A stretch of 64,000 nucleotides of DNA from assembly GCA_023433505.1 (NCBI GenBank), contig JAEZCO010000035.1:1-64000 (forward strand), written 5' to 3'. This document shows positions 15,511-25,808 of this stretch, one piece after another. The notes under the pieces were generated by a model. The model did not search any database. It saw only the letters and a program-made list of their open reading frames with translations, and was not told where the DNA came from. How positions within the stretch are numbered: the stretch's first letter is position 1; the number at the start of each line of letters is the position of its first letter. Origin of the DNA: Bacillota bacterium. Its GTDB lineage: Bacteria; Bacillota; Clostridia; Acetivibrionales; DTU013. The position numbers and the translations under genes are program-made.

Positions 15511-17946
15511 ATGTACGGAAGATTTACCGAAAAAGCCGAAAAAGCCATTAACTTTTCACAGGAAAGTGCAATGCAGCTGGGTCATAATTATGTTGGCACC
15601 GAACATTTGCTTCTTGGCTTGGTGAGGGAGGGTACCGGAGTTGCGGCCAGAGTGCTGCAAAACCAGGGCGTGACTGAGGATAAGGTATTAAAGGAGATTG
15701 AGGATCTCATTGGGAAGGGCGAGACGGTAGGGCAGCAGCCCCTCGGTTTTACTCCCAGGACAAAGAAGGTCCTTGAGATCAGCCTGAAGGAAGCCAGGAG
15801 GATGAGCCACAATTATATAGGGACCGAGCATTTGCTGCTGGGTGTCATGAAGGAAGGGGAAAGCGTAGCGGTCAGGATCCTGATCGACCTTGGCGTTGAT
15901 CCCCAGAAGCTTCTCAATGACGTTGTAAAAATGCTTAACGAGGAAGCTCCCGGCTCCACCGGGGAGCCCAAGAACAGTTCGACCTATTCCAATACTCCCA
16001 CGTTGAATCAATTTGGCAGAGATCTGACGGAAATGGCCCGTGAAGACAAATTTGACCCCATTGTCGGGCGGGATAAGGAAATAGAAAGAGTCGTACAAAT
16101 ATTAAGCCGGAGGACGAAGAACAATCCCTGTCTCATCGGCGAGCCGGGCGTGGGCAAAACAGCCATTGCAGAGGGGCTGGCCCAGAAGATCATCGAAGGA
16201 AACATTCCGGAAACATTGAAAGGCAAAAGGGTGGTAACCCTGGACCTCTCTTCCATGGTGGCCGGCGCCAAATACAGGGGTGAATTTGAAGAACGGCTTA
16301 AGAAAGCCCTGGAAGAAATCCGGAAGGTGGGAAATGTCATTCTCTTTATCGATGAAATGCACACCATCATCGGTGCAGGCGCGGCGGAAGGCGCCATTGA
16401 CGCATCCAACATTCTCAAGCCCTCGCTGGCCAGGGGTGAGATACAGGTAATCGGCGCGACTACCTTGACGGAATACAGAAAGCACGTAGAAAAAGACGCC
16501 GCTTTGGAAAGAAGGTTCCAGCCCATTACCGTGGGAGAACCTACCAAAGAGGAAGCGATAGATATTTTAAAAGGAATCAGGGATAAGTACGAGGCGCACC
16601 ATAGGGTGAAAATAACCGACGGAGCGCTTGAAGCGGCGGTGAGGCTGTCCGACAGGTATATTACCGACAGATACCTTCCCGACAAGGCCATCGACCTCAT
16701 CGACGAGGCGGGATCCCGGGTCAGGCTGAAATCCTTTACGGCTCCGCCGGATCTGAAGAAGCTGGAAGATCAGGTGGAAAAGCTGAGCAAGGAAAAGGAA
16801 GATGCCATCCGGAGCCAGGAATTTGAGAAGGCCGCAGGCATACGGGACCAGGAGATGCAGCTGAAAAGTGAGCTGGAAAAAGTAAAGAATGAATGGATGC
16901 AGAAAAATCAGACCCGGACAGACACCGTGACCGAAGAGGAAGTCGGCGACATCGTTGCAAGCTGGACGGGAATTCCGGTGAAAAGGCTGGCAGAAGAGGA
17001 GTCCGAAAGACTCATGAAAATGGAGGATGTGCTCCATGAAAGGGTCATTGGGCAGGATGAAGCGGTAAAAGCCGTATCCAGAGCCATCCGGAGAGGCAGG
17101 GTCGGTCTGAAGGATCCCAAGCGTCCCACCGGTTCCTTCATATTCCTGGGTCCCACGGGCGTGGGTAAGACCGAGCTGAGTAAAGCCCTTGCAGAAGCCT
17201 TGTTCGGCAATGAAAATTCCATGATACGTATCGATATGTCGGAATACATGGAGAAGTTTGCCGTATCCAGGCTGGTAGGCTCTCCTCCGGGCTATGTGGG
17301 CTATGATGAAGGCGGACAGCTGACGGAAAAGGTCAGAAGGAAACCCTATTCGGTACTGTTATTTGATGAGATTGAAAAAGCCCATCCCGACGTCTTCAAC
17401 ATCCTTTTGCAGATACTGGAGGATGGCCGGCTCACCGACTCCCAGGGCAGGGTGGTGGATTTCCGCAATACCGTTATTATCATGACCTCCAACGTTGGAG
17501 GAAGGATGATCACGGAGCCCAAGCGTCTGGGCTTTGTGGTGAGCGACGACAACAAGGCAAAGAATTATGACGACATGAAATCCAATGTCATGGGAGAATT
17601 GAAGAAAACCTTCCGGCCTGAATTCCTGAACAGGGTTGATGAGGTCATCGTATTCCACCCGTTGGATGAAGAGCATATAAAGAGCATTGTGGGCGTGATG
17701 ACCGATATTCTTGCAAAGAGGCTGAAACAAAACGATATAAATATAACCGTCACTGACGAAGCCAAGAGCTTCCTGGCAAAGAAGGGGTTCGATCCGGTGT
17801 ATGGCGCGCGTCCTCTCAGAAGGTCCATTCAGTCCATGATTGAAGATAAGCTGGCCGAACAGATGCTGGAAAGCAAAATCAAGACCGGCGATGAAGTGCT
17901 GATTGAACTGGATGAGGATAAGATGAAATTTACGGTAAAAAAGTAA
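15511..17946 (+). CDS. clpC: ATP-dependent Clp protease ATPase ClpC
   Basis: An 811-residue Hsp100 unfoldase that feeds substrates to ClpP, including arginine-phosphorylated proteins. It has two Clp-N repeats (residues 1-145), a first AAA+ domain with GEPGVGKTAIAEGLA and VILFIDEMHTIIGAG, a UVR-type middle coiled coil (about 415-470) and a second AAA+ domain with GPTGVGKTELSKALAE and LLFDEIEKAH. The C-terminal part has the D2-small domain. It is last in the ctsR operon and is followed by a strong terminator. In many Clostridia radA follows at once; here it is 10 kb away. Confidence 0.98.
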   Translation: MYGRFTEKAEKAINFSQESAMQLGHNYVGTEHLLLGLVREGTGVAARVLQNQGVTEDKVLKEIEDLIGKGETVGQQPLGFTPRTKKVLEISLKEARRMSHNYIGTEHLLLGVMKEGESVAVRILIDLGVDPQKLLNDVVKMLNEEAPGSTGEPKNSSTYSNTPTLNQFGRDLTEMAREDKFDPIVGRDKEIERVVQILSRRTKNNPCLIGEPGVGKTAIAEGLAQKIIEGNIPETLKGKRVVTLDLSSMVAGAKYRGEFEERLKKALEEIRKVGNVILFIDEMHTIIGAGAAEGAIDASNILKPSLARGEIQVIGATTLTEYRKHVEKDAALERRFQPITVGEPTKEEAIDILKGIRDKYEAHHRVKITDGALEAAVRLSDRYITDRYLPDKAIDLIDEAGSRVRLKSFTAPPDLKKLEDQVEKLSKEKEDAIRSQEFEKAAGIRDQEMQLKSELEKVKNEWMQKNQTRTDTVTEEEVGDIVASWTGIPVKRLAEEESERLMKMEDVLHERVIGQDEAVKAVSRAIRRGRVGLKDPKRPTGSFIFLGPTGVGKTELSKALAEALFGNENSMIRIDMSEYMEKFAVSRLVGSPPGYVGYDEGGQLTEKVRRKPYSVLLFDEIEKAHPDVFNILLQILEDGRLTDSQGRVVDFRNTVIIMTSNVGGRMITEPKRLGFVVSDDNKAKNYDDMKSNVMGELKKTFRPEFLNRVDEVIVFHPLDEEHIKSIVGVMTDILAKRLKQNDINITVTDEAKSFLAKKGFDPVYGARPLRRSIQSMIEDKLAEQMLESKIKTGDEVLIELDEDKMKFTVKK

Positions 17947-17973
17947 GCTGCGTTTAAAAAGGCGCTTGAGGCA

Positions 17974-18008
17974 GGGGATGGATAAATAAAAATCCATCCC
18001 CTTGTTTT
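17974..18008 (+). terminator. Terminator of ctsR-clpC operon
   Basis: A 10-bp GC-rich stem, GGGGATGGAT (17974-17983) with ATCCATCCCC (17992-18001), is followed by TTGTTTT. Confidence 0.9.
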
Positions 18009-18152
18009 GGCCTTTTTTCAGGGAATGCTACATAGTATTAAATATAGTTTCGTATTCGGAATTCACTTGCCTTCTATTTTTAAAAGTTTTATAATATAAT
18101 AGTACAGGAATATAACTATATAAAATAATAACCAATTTTCATAAGGAGCAAA

Positions 18153-21100
18153 ATGAATATAACAGAATTATCGGTAAAACGGCCGACGGCCATCATCATG
18201 CTGATTGTATTGCTGATTGGCATAGGCGTCGTAGGCTTCATGAATCTGGGAGCAAATTTTCTGCCTGCCTCCAACATTCCGGTCGTCACCATCACATCTA
18301 CCTATCCCGGCGCCGGTTCCGAGGAAATAGAAAAAGATATTGTGAAACCCTTTGAGAACGCCGTAGCCAGCATCAGCGGGATAGACCGCATCACTTCGGT
18401 GGCCGGAGACGGCTACGGACATACCATCGTAATGTTTAAGATGTCGGCGGATGCAAATACCTCTATAGTAGATACGCAGAAAGCCATCGACGGTATAAGG
18501 GGTGAACTGCCCGAAGACGCCACGGCCCCGGTGATCCGCAAGATCGATATGAATGCCGATCCCATATTGACCCTTGCAATCTCAGGCAACAGTTCCTATG
18601 AGGAGCTATACAGCAAAGTGGATAAGCTGAAAAAATCCCTGGAAAATCTCAGCGGCATAGGGGAGGTCACCATAACGGGAGCCCAGGACAAAGAGCTTAG
18701 CATAGCCCTGGACAAGACGAAGCTGGAGTATTACGGGATAGGCGTCAACACCGTAATATCGCTGCTAAGGGCTGAAAATATCAATATCCCCGCCGGAACC
18801 CTGAAGGAAGATACCCGGAACAGGATGGTCAGGGTCACTGCCGAATTCGAGAATGTGGATCAAATCAAGGACCTGCGCATCCCCGTGTCGGGAGGAGCGG
18901 TGAGGTTGGGGGATATTGCCGATATAGCGCTGAAATATCCCGAAGATAAAGAGATCATCCGTTTGAACGGAGTTGCCTCCATCGGTCTGGAAATCAAGAA
19001 ACAGAGCGACGCCAACATCGTTGAGACTGCAAATCTTGCCAAGGCCCAGATCGAGAAATTCGAGAATTCCGAAAAGGGCAGTGTCAAAATTATCATCGCC
19101 GAAGATTCAACCTATTTTATCAACACTTCTCTGGATGAGACTACCCGAAATATCCTGGAAGGGATATTGACCACATCAATCATACTGCTGCTGTTTCTAA
19201 GAAGGTGGAGGTCTTCTCTTATTGTTTTGATTGCCATACCAACCTCCATTATTTCCACATTCTTTATGATGTACATGTTCAAGTTTACCTTCAACATCGT
19301 CTCCCTCCTTGGTATCGCCATGTGTGTCGGGATATTGGTGGATGATTCCATTGTTATCCTGGAGAATATCGACCGGCATATAAAAATGGGGAAAGCGCCC
19401 AAGACAGCGGCTATCGACGGAAGACGGGAAATAGGGCTGGCCGCGGTGGCCATCACGCTATGCGATGTTGTCGTATTTGCGCCGGTAGCTTTTATGACGG
19501 ATATTGTAGGCCAGTTCCTTAAGGAGTTCGGTCTCACCGTAGTTTTCGCCACATTATTTTCGTTGCTGGTTTCATTTACGCTTACGCCCATGCTGGCAGC
19601 CTTCATGCACAAGAGGGAAGCAGTGAGACATTCGGATAAACCGGAGAAAAAGCCCGGAAGGTTTACACAGTTTTTCGACAGGATCGTCATTCACCGGTAC
19701 CGCCGTCTGCTGGTCTGGTCGCTGGGCAACCGGTGGAAGATCCTTGCCCTTGTGATTGCGGGGATCATTATCAGTGTTTTAATGATTCCGGCAGGACTGG
19801 TGCAGGCGGAATTTTTACCGGTCATCGATCAGGGAAAGCTGACCGTTGATATGAATCTTACGCCATGGTCCACGTTGAAACAAACGCAAGCAAAGGTAGA
19901 AGAAGTGGAAAATTATTTGAAATCGATTCCTGAGGTCACCGATTATCTTTCCATCATTGGGACCACGGATAATCCTGCGGCCGCAAAAATCAAGGTCAGG
20001 CTCAAAACCAAAAATGAAAGAAAAAAGACGCAGTCCCAGCTGGCTGCTGAAATCAGGAACTGGAGCAAGGGAATGACAGGGGTTGAGTTTTCCGTAACGG
20101 AGGCCAGTCTGCTTGAAAGGACGTCCATTGACAGTACCAAGCCGATAGCCATCAATCTGACGGGTCCGGACCTTGACGTACTGCAGAAAATCGCAGGGGA
20201 TGTGGAGAAAGCCGTAAAAGAAGTTCCCGGCACCGTGGATGTAACAAATTCCATCAATGCCCGCAGGCCTGACATCAGCGTGCTCGTTGACAAGGTAGCT
20301 GCGGCGGAGTACGGCGTCACCTCCCAGACCGCTGCGTCGCTGCTGAGAATAGCCATTGAAGGCGCCGATGCCGGCGTTTTCAGGAAGGATGGCAACGAAT
20401 ACGATATCAAGCTGCGTTTTAAAGAGGAGCAGGTCAAAACCGTGGAGGACATCCGTTCAATCATGCTTACGTCCTCCTACGGCACCACGCTGGAGCTGGG
20501 GAGGATCGCCAGTGTAAAGGATTCGGACAGTCCAAGGGAAATTACCCGGAGAGACCGGCAGCAGCTTGTCATGATAACGTCGAATATTCAGGGAAGAATT
20601 CAGGGCGGAGTCGTCAAGGATATACAGGCAAAGCTGGTAAATCTGAGCCTCCCCTACGGCTATGCCATCGAATACGGCGGAGACCAGAGTATGATGAGCA
20701 GCTCCTTCAGTGCGCTTATAAAGGCTTTGATAGCATCGGTTATCCTGGTGTACATGGTCCTTGTGGTCCTGTACGAATCCTATCTTACGCCGGTGATAAG
20801 AATGCTTTCGCTGCCATGCGGCATCATCGGTGCGCTTCTTGCCATGGCCATCTTCGGCGAAGCCATGAATATCATGGCGCTGATCGGCGTAATAATGCTT
20901 GACGGTATCGCTTCAAAGAACGGGACGCTGCTCATTGATTATACCAATACCCTGATGAAGAGGGGGCTTCCTTTGAGGGAGGCCTTGCTGGAAGCAGGGG
21001 TAACAAGGATACGGCCCATTATCATGACATCGGTTACAATGATTTTCGGCATGCTGCCTGCGGCGCTGTCCTTTGGCAACGGAAGCGAAATGAAGTCGGG

Positions 21101-21260
21101 TATGGCCCTGGTCCTTATCGGAGGGCTTGCGGCTTCCACCTTGCTTACACCGCTGATTATACCGGTTGTATATACGCTTATCGATGATTTAAGAAAGAAA
21201 ATATCACAGAAAAGAAGCAGCAGGAATCTGCCTGCCGGCACCATGGAGGTTAAAGAATGA
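18153..21260 (+). CDS. RND family efflux transporter permease (AcrB/MMPL-like)
   Basis: A 1035-residue proton-driven exporter of the AcrB/HAE1 type. It starts with the family hallmark MNITELSVKRPTAIIMLIVL and has two repeats of six transmembrane helices, with large extracytoplasmic loops after helices 1 and 7. The proton-relay aspartates are seen in GILVDDSIVILENID, and the second repeat has GIASKNGTLLIDYTN. Its stop overlaps the start of the adaptor gene by four bases, so the two are coupled. No TolC-like outer-membrane gene is present, as expected in a single-membrane bacterium. Substrates are unknown. Confidence 0.95.
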   Translation: MNITELSVKRPTAIIMLIVLLIGIGVVGFMNLGANFLPASNIPVVTITSTYPGAGSEEIEKDIVKPFENAVASISGIDRITSVAGDGYGHTIVMFKMSADANTSIVDTQKAIDGIRGELPEDATAPVIRKIDMNADPILTLAISGNSSYEELYSKVDKLKKSLENLSGIGEVTITGAQDKELSIALDKTKLEYYGIGVNTVISLLRAENINIPAGTLKEDTRNRMVRVTAEFENVDQIKDLRIPVSGGAVRLGDIADIALKYPEDKEIIRLNGVASIGLEIKKQSDANIVETANLAKAQIEKFENSEKGSVKIIIAEDSTYFINTSLDETTRNILEGILTTSIILLLFLRRWRSSLIVLIAIPTSIISTFFMMYMFKFTFNIVSLLGIAMCVGILVDDSIVILENIDRHIKMGKAPKTAAIDGRREIGLAAVAITLCDVVVFAPVAFMTDIVGQFLKEFGLTVVFATLFSLLVSFTLTPMLAAFMHKREAVRHSDKPEKKPGRFTQFFDRIVIHRYRRLLVWSLGNRWKILALVIAGIIISVLMIPAGLVQAEFLPVIDQGKLTVDMNLTPWSTLKQTQAKVEEVENYLKSIPEVTDYLSIIGTTDNPAAAKIKVRLKTKNERKKTQSQLAAEIRNWSKGMTGVEFSVTEASLLERTSIDSTKPIAINLTGPDLDVLQKIAGDVEKAVKEVPGTVDVTNSINARRPDISVLVDKVAAAEYGVTSQTAASLLRIAIEGADAGVFRKDGNEYDIKLRFKEEQVKTVEDIRSIMLTSSYGTTLELGRIASVKDSDSPREITRRDRQQLVMITSNIQGRIQGGVVKDIQAKLVNLSLPYGYAIEYGGDQSMMSSSFSALIKALIASVILVYMVLVVLYESYLTPVIRMLSLPCGIIGALLAMAIFGEAMNIMALIGVIMLDGIASKNGTLLIDYTNTLMKRGLPLREALLEAGVTRIRPIIMTSVTMIFGMLPAALSFGNGSEMKSGMALVLIGGLAASTLLTPLIIPVVYTLIDDLRKKISQKRSSRNLPAGTMEVKE

Positions 21261-22468
21261 AATATTTGAAAATAAAAGCAATACTGGCAGCGGCAATGCT
21301 GCTTGCAGCCATTATACCGATGTCGGGCTGCGGAAAGCAGACAGAAACCGTGAAAGACGTTCCTGTGGTAAAAGTGATGGAGTTGAAAAAGAGCTCCCTG
21401 ACGGTGAATGTGGATTATCCTGCAAAGCTGCTCCCCTCGAAGGAAATCAATGTCTCAGCCAAAATTCCGGGGAAGGTGGCGGAGGTATACTACAATGTGG
21501 GCAGCAAAGTGAAAAAAGGGGATATCCTTTTTGCATTGGAGTCTAAGGAGAGCAATTCGCAGCTGAACCAGAGCAAGGCGGCCCTCTCCAGCACCAAAGA
21601 GACGGTCAAGCGGCAGCTTCTGGATGCACAGACAGCCCTTGACCAGGCGCAGCTGCAATACGACAATGCTAAAAGCTCTTATGAGAAAACCGAAGCGCTT
21701 TACCAGCAGGGAGCGGCGTCCAAACAAACAAGGGACGATGTTGAAAATCTATATAAAAATGCTTCCGTGAGCCTTGAAGCAGCGAAAAAAAATCTGGAAA
21801 TATTAAAGGGCAGCGGCTCGGGCGGCCTGGCTTCGGCACAGACAAATCAGGCCCAGTCGGTGGTGGACTCGGCGTCCATCCAGGTTGAAAATTCCATCAT
21901 CCGGGCTCCCATCGACGGAATCGTATCCAACTGCGGCGTAAAGGCGGGAGAGATGACTTCCAGTGCTTTGAATGCATTTACAGTCATTAATTCCGACGAG
22001 CTGTCGGCGGAAATCCATGTTCCCGGCGAGGTGCAGTCTGTGCTTTCCGTAGGGCAGGTATTGAAATTCAAGATCGGTGTGGAAGGACAGCTGGAACAAG
22101 ATGGGACAGTCGATGAAATCAGTCCGGCCGCCGACCCAAGGACCGGTTTCTATACTGTCAAGGTCATTGTGAAAAACAGCGGCGGCAACATTCGGCCGGG
22201 AATATTCGCGAAGGCGGTTATCCCTGCAAAAAGCAGAGAGGATGTTGTCACTGTTCCCGGAGGCGCCATCGTTTCGGAAAATGGAGTAGAATTTGTGTAC
22301 CTGGTGCAGGAAGGTGTTGTCGCCAGGAAAATTGTTGAAATCGGCGTTTCAACGGATACGGCGACAGAAATCTCCGGGGATCTGAAAGAAGGGGACAAAA
22401 TTATACTGGAAGGACAAAGCTTCCTGAGCGAGGGAGAAAAGGTGGAAACTGCGGAGGGTAAAACATAA
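21257..22468 (+). CDS. RND efflux adaptor (membrane fusion) lipoprotein
   Basis: A 403-residue HlyD/AcrA-like adaptor. The signal peptide ends with MSGC, giving a lipidated Cys at residue 25. A biotinyl-lipoyl half (SAKIPGKVAEVYYNVGSKVKKGD) is followed by a helical hairpin of about 95 residues (100-195) and the second lipoyl half (IRAPIDGIVSNCGVKAGEM). Beta-barrel and membrane-proximal domains follow. It overlaps the permease gene by four bases. The hairpin is short compared with Gram-negative adaptors that reach TolC, consistent with a pump acting in a single membrane. Confidence 0.93.
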   Translation: MKYLKIKAILAAAMLLAAIIPMSGCGKQTETVKDVPVVKVMELKKSSLTVNVDYPAKLLPSKEINVSAKIPGKVAEVYYNVGSKVKKGDILFALESKESNSQLNQSKAALSSTKETVKRQLLDAQTALDQAQLQYDNAKSSYEKTEALYQQGAASKQTRDDVENLYKNASVSLEAAKKNLEILKGSGSGGLASAQTNQAQSVVDSASIQVENSIIRAPIDGIVSNCGVKAGEMTSSALNAFTVINSDELSAEIHVPGEVQSVLSVGQVLKFKIGVEGQLEQDGTVDEISPAADPRTGFYTVKVIVKNSGGNIRPGIFAKAVIPAKSREDVVTVPGGAIVSENGVEFVYLVQEGVVARKIVEIGVSTDTATEISGDLKEGDKIILEGQSFLSEGEKVETAEGKT

Positions 22469-22548
22469 ATTGGCTTTAAATCAGTGCTTAGTGGTATAAT
22501 GGTTTATGTAAATTTGTGTTCTCAAGCACAGCGAAAGGAATGCGCCTT

Positions 22549-23001
22549 ATGAGTAATCAGGAACCTGAGGTTAGAGTTCATGATTTTATTGAATTTTACC
22601 ATCTGTATAACAGTTTTGTCCAATATATCAGCAAAGAGCTGGACGACGGGATTCCAAAGGCATATCTTGGGATTCTCCTGGTCCTTGACAAGTATGGGCC
22701 TTTGCCCATATCCCGCATCGGCGACAAGCTTTGTATCACCAAATCCAATATGACGTCGCTGATCGACGGCATGGAGGAGCGGGGATTTATCTCAAGAACG
22801 GACTCTTCCGCTGACCGCAGAATAAAAAATATTGTCAAAACGGAAAAAGGCGAAAGGTATATCGCGGATACCCTGACCAAGCTCAACGACATGCTGCTCA
22901 GCCGCAACGATTCCATAACGCTGGAGGAAGGCCTGAAAGCCATTGAAGCAACCAAAATACTGCTGGATATCGGCAAACGGATACTGGATATGGGCGAATA
23001 A
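22549..23001 (+). CDS. MarR family transcriptional regulator
   Basis: A 150-residue winged-helix regulator with the MarR recognition region GPLPISRIGDKLCITKSNMTSLIDGMEERGFI and a wing containing DSSADRRIKNI. Start 22549 was chosen because GAAAGGA lies about nine bases before it; an in-frame upstream codon at 22516 has no site. It lies just downstream of the RND pump and adaptor, with a possible promoter of its own (TTGGCT 22470-22475, TATAAT 22495-22500, 19-base spacer). It probably controls the pump in response to an exported compound, but no operator was identified. Confidence 0.93.
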   Translation: MSNQEPEVRVHDFIEFYHLYNSFVQYISKELDDGIPKAYLGILLVLDKYGPLPISRIGDKLCITKSNMTSLIDGMEERGFISRTDSSADRRIKNIVKTEKGERYIADTLTKLNDMLLSRNDSITLEEGLKAIEATKILLDIGKRILDMGE

Positions 23002-23002
23002 G

Positions 23003-23029
23003 GGGACAGCTTTACCGTCCCGCTTTTTT
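23003..23029 (+). terminator. Probable terminator after marR-type gene
   Basis: A 5-bp stem GGGAC / GTCCC (23003-23007 with 23017-23021) is followed by GC and six T. The stem is short, so it is a weaker candidate. It lies between convergent genes. Confidence 0.55.
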
Positions 23030-24347
23030 ACAGGAAATTTTTACGATTTTGAAGCAGGGACAGGACCTCGTATTTTGTGTACGGCTGCATTCTGTTCCCC
23101 GCTTTGCCGTTAAGCAGCATTCCCAACAGCAGGAACAGCCTTTTGATCACTCTGCCGTCGATAAAAAGTATCGTCAGGCCCACTATGGCCGAACGGTATC
23201 TGTAAACCGTATCTGCTACGCTTTCAGCAATAAATGCATTAATCAGTATGTAAACTGCAATGAAGGAAAGAAGTCCTAAAAAATAGCTGTCTTGCGTCTT
23301 AAAGGCCGAATATATGCCCGTCAGTATCAGCAGCAGACAGATATACCAAACGATCATGTCCACTTTTACCACAAGCTGCACCTTGTTTGAAAAACTGATA
23401 TCCGAAATATTCATATCGGCGGGATTAGGCAGCAGGAGGCAGTTGGCAATGGACTTCAGGATGTTTCTCTTGGCTACGATATCGTAAATGGTATCCACCT
23501 TGTTGTTTACATCCTTTACAACGTTGTCGCTCTGTTCCTTGGGAAAGGATACGGCATGATAATCGGTGGTCATGGGATAGAGGACGGTGATCAGAATGAT
23601 GACGGCGCCGGCAAAGACTGCCGCCGCATATGCAAGGCATACCTTCTGCCTGCTTTTCCGGTACAATACGGCAAGACTGGTGATAATGCCGAGTAAAAAG
23701 GGTACGAATATGTAAATTCGGATCAGGGTGCCAACCCACATCATCAGGCAAATAAAAATTACCCGGAGGATATTGGAAAGCCTGCAGCTTTTTTTATCGA
23801 GGGTAAGAATCAGCTTCTGCACCGACAGCCAGCATAAGAAGCAAATCAATATGAGGAAGGCTTCCTTTCTTGTATCGGCGGTCCAAAGCACCAGATTGGG
23901 GAAATAAAGGAAGCATGCGCTGATCAATATGGAATTCAGCATGCTGTATCGATGGTTGAGAGCAATTTTTAACAGGATAAGGCCTGATACAAACGCGAAG
24001 ATAATATTGATATAGGAGGCAAGATAGCGGTTTGCACCGGCGAAATAGTAAAGCAGACCGATAAATGCGGTGTAAAGGGTATAGGAATATTTTATATCTC
24101 CCAGACGGGCACCGGAGGCTAGTTGGTTCATGATTTCAATGCCTTCGCGGTGATAAAGCAGCCCGTCCGTGCCAAAGGTATCCGTGCCGTTTCTGTAGAT
24201 GTAAAAAACCGTGAAGAATCTTACGAGCACAGCGGTAAAAATAATGAGGGCAAATACCAGGCGATGCTTGTTCCGGGGTATGTAGAAATATGCAATTATA
24301 AACGCCAGCACGCAGATGACTGCGGCCAAAACAATATTACCAGCCAT
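23028..24347 (-). CDS. Multi-pass membrane protein, GT-C-like
   Basis: About 439 residues with ten or more hydrophobic segments. In the first extracytoplasmic loop GTDGLLYHREGIEIMNQLA resembles the acidic-Asp motif of GT-C glycosyltransferases (ArnT/PMT-like), which use polyprenyl-phosphate sugars. The domain order fits that superfamily but identity is low and no firm family name can be given. Two starts are possible, GTG 24407 and ATG 24347; neither has a strong ribosome site, and I prefer 24347 because the longer version adds a hydrophilic tail before the first helix. It lies 71 bases downstream of a GT2 glycosyltransferase gene on the same strand, suggesting a shared envelope glycan role. 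Confidence 0.6.
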   Translation of the reverse strand: MAGNIVLAAVICVLAFIIAYFYIPRNKHRLVFALIIFTAVLVRFFTVFYIYRNGTDTFGTDGLLYHREGIEIMNQLASGARLGDIKYSYTLYTAFIGLLYYFAGANRYLASYINIIFAFVSGLILLKIALNHRYSMLNSILISACFLYFPNLVLWTADTRKEAFLILICFLCWLSVQKLILTLDKKSCRLSNILRVIFICLMMWVGTLIRIYIFVPFLLGIITSLAVLYRKSRQKVCLAYAAAVFAGAVIILITVLYPMTTDYHAVSFPKEQSDNVVKDVNNKVDTIYDIVAKRNILKSIANCLLLPNPADMNISDISFSNKVQLVVKVDMIVWYICLLLILTGIYSAFKTQDSYFLGLLSFIAVYILINAFIAESVADTVYRYRSAIVGLTILFIDGRVIKRLFLLLGMLLNGKAGNRMQPYTKYEVLSLLQNRKNFL

Positions 24348-24478
24348 AAAAGTTTCTTGTCGACCCTGTTCTTTCTGAATAATCGTTACCAGAAAATAGT
24401 ATAGCACTTATTTGAAAAATTACAATGATATAATTGTGAGTTAAGGAAGTATATGCCAAAGGCGCCGGCTTGTAAAAT

Positions 24479-25741
24479 CTACTTGATATAATTTTCCAGC
24501 TCCTTAATACTGATTTCCCTTGTATGGCTGGTATGGCTCCACTCTTTGTTGCCCTTACTCAAAAAGCCCTGGATGGTTATGGGGACCCATGTAAGGCAAT
24601 AGAGGGGATAGATGATGAAACCGACCAGCACTTTGATGTTAAACCTTTTTTCAGCCAATATTGTCAATGGCCCGTAAAGGAACTGAAGGATAATAAAAAG
24701 GTACCACAGCTCGGTAGGAAAAACATATTTCAGGCTGTAAAAGGGCGATTCCGGGAAAACCGTCTGAATCCACACCATCACTGTAATAAGGCCGATAAAG
24801 ATGAATCTTATAGGCTGAAACAGATAAACGGCACAATCAAAGGAGGCCAGATCCCCTTCCCTGAAAGCTTTTTTGAAAAGGGGTCCCAGGAATCTTGCCG
24901 CGCAGTCGGCATGGCCCTGCATCCATCTTTTGCGCTGGTTCCAGGATTGCTTGAGGGTCAGGGGTTTTTCATCATACACAACGGCTTCGTGAGCCCAGGC
25001 GACTTTCATTCCGTTTAGCGCCAGCTTCATGGTAAATTCCAGGTCCTCCGTAAGACAGGTTGCACCCCAGCCGATCTGCTTGAGGACGGAAATGTCCACA
25101 CAGAAGCCTGTCCCGCATAGCCCGCAGCTCAATCCCAGATAAAATCTGGGCAGCTGGAAAATGCGGTTGGCAAGCCAGAAGGCAATGGAGTAGGAGCAGG
25201 TGATCCAGGAGTCGAAGGGATTTTTACTGTCGATATAGCCCTGGACGACCTGATGGCCTTTGCTCAAAAGCTTGTTCATTTCCCGCAGGTAATTGGCGGA
25301 AACCACATTGTCGGCATCAAATACACCAATGACGTCATACTTGTCATCCATACCGTAAAGTTTGGAAAACATCCATTCAAGGGCGTGCCCCTTGCCTCTC
25401 TTTTCACTGTCAAAGCGTTCATATACCAGAGCCCCATGCTCTTTTGCGAGCTGGGCGGTTTTGTCGGTACAATTGTCCGCTATGACAAAAATATCATACA
25501 GATTGTCCGGATAATTCTGATTTTTCAGGCTGTCGATCACGTGGCTGATAACCAGCTCCTCATTGTGGGCCGCAATGACAAGTGCAAAGCGTTTCTGAGG
25601 AGGACAGAAGCCCGATTCCTTTTCTCTCTTTTTAATCCATCCGAAAATGGAAATTCCAAAAAAATAACAGCCGGCGACAAAAACCAGAATCTGGACCAGC
25701 TGCGTTACATGCAGTACAAGGCTTTCCAGCGGTGATTCCAT
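24479..25741 (-). CDS. Membrane GT2 glycosyltransferase
   Basis: A 420-residue processive-type family 2 glycosyltransferase. One N-terminal membrane helix (about 12-35) is followed by a cytosolic GT-A domain with VIAAHNEE, VFDADN (metal-binding DxD), TEDLEF and the QRKRW motif that holds the growing chain in cellulose and hyaluronan synthase-like enzymes. Three further membrane helices close the protein. It probably makes or exports a polysaccharide from nucleotide sugars; the sugar cannot be told. It is divergent from the GH15 gene, with which it could form a synthesis and trimming set, though that link is only positional. Confidence 0.88.
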   Translation of the reverse strand: MESPLESLVLHVTQLVQILVFVAGCYFFGISIFGWIKKREKESGFCPPQKRFALVIAAHNEELVISHVIDSLKNQNYPDNLYDIFVIADNCTDKTAQLAKEHGALVYERFDSEKRGKGHALEWMFSKLYGMDDKYDVIGVFDADNVVSANYLREMNKLLSKGHQVVQGYIDSKNPFDSWITCSYSIAFWLANRIFQLPRFYLGLSCGLCGTGFCVDISVLKQIGWGATCLTEDLEFTMKLALNGMKVAWAHEAVVYDEKPLTLKQSWNQRKRWMQGHADCAARFLGPLFKKAFREGDLASFDCAVYLFQPIRFIFIGLITVMVWIQTVFPESPFYSLKYVFPTELWYLFIILQFLYGPLTILAEKRFNIKVLVGFIIYPLYCLTWVPITIQGFLSKGNKEWSHTSHTREISIKELENYIK

Positions 25742-25808
25742 GTTTAACCTCCCAAGTTATGTAATAAGCCCATATTATTTTGCGCTTTTTATGGAAAAAT
25801 ATTTATGC

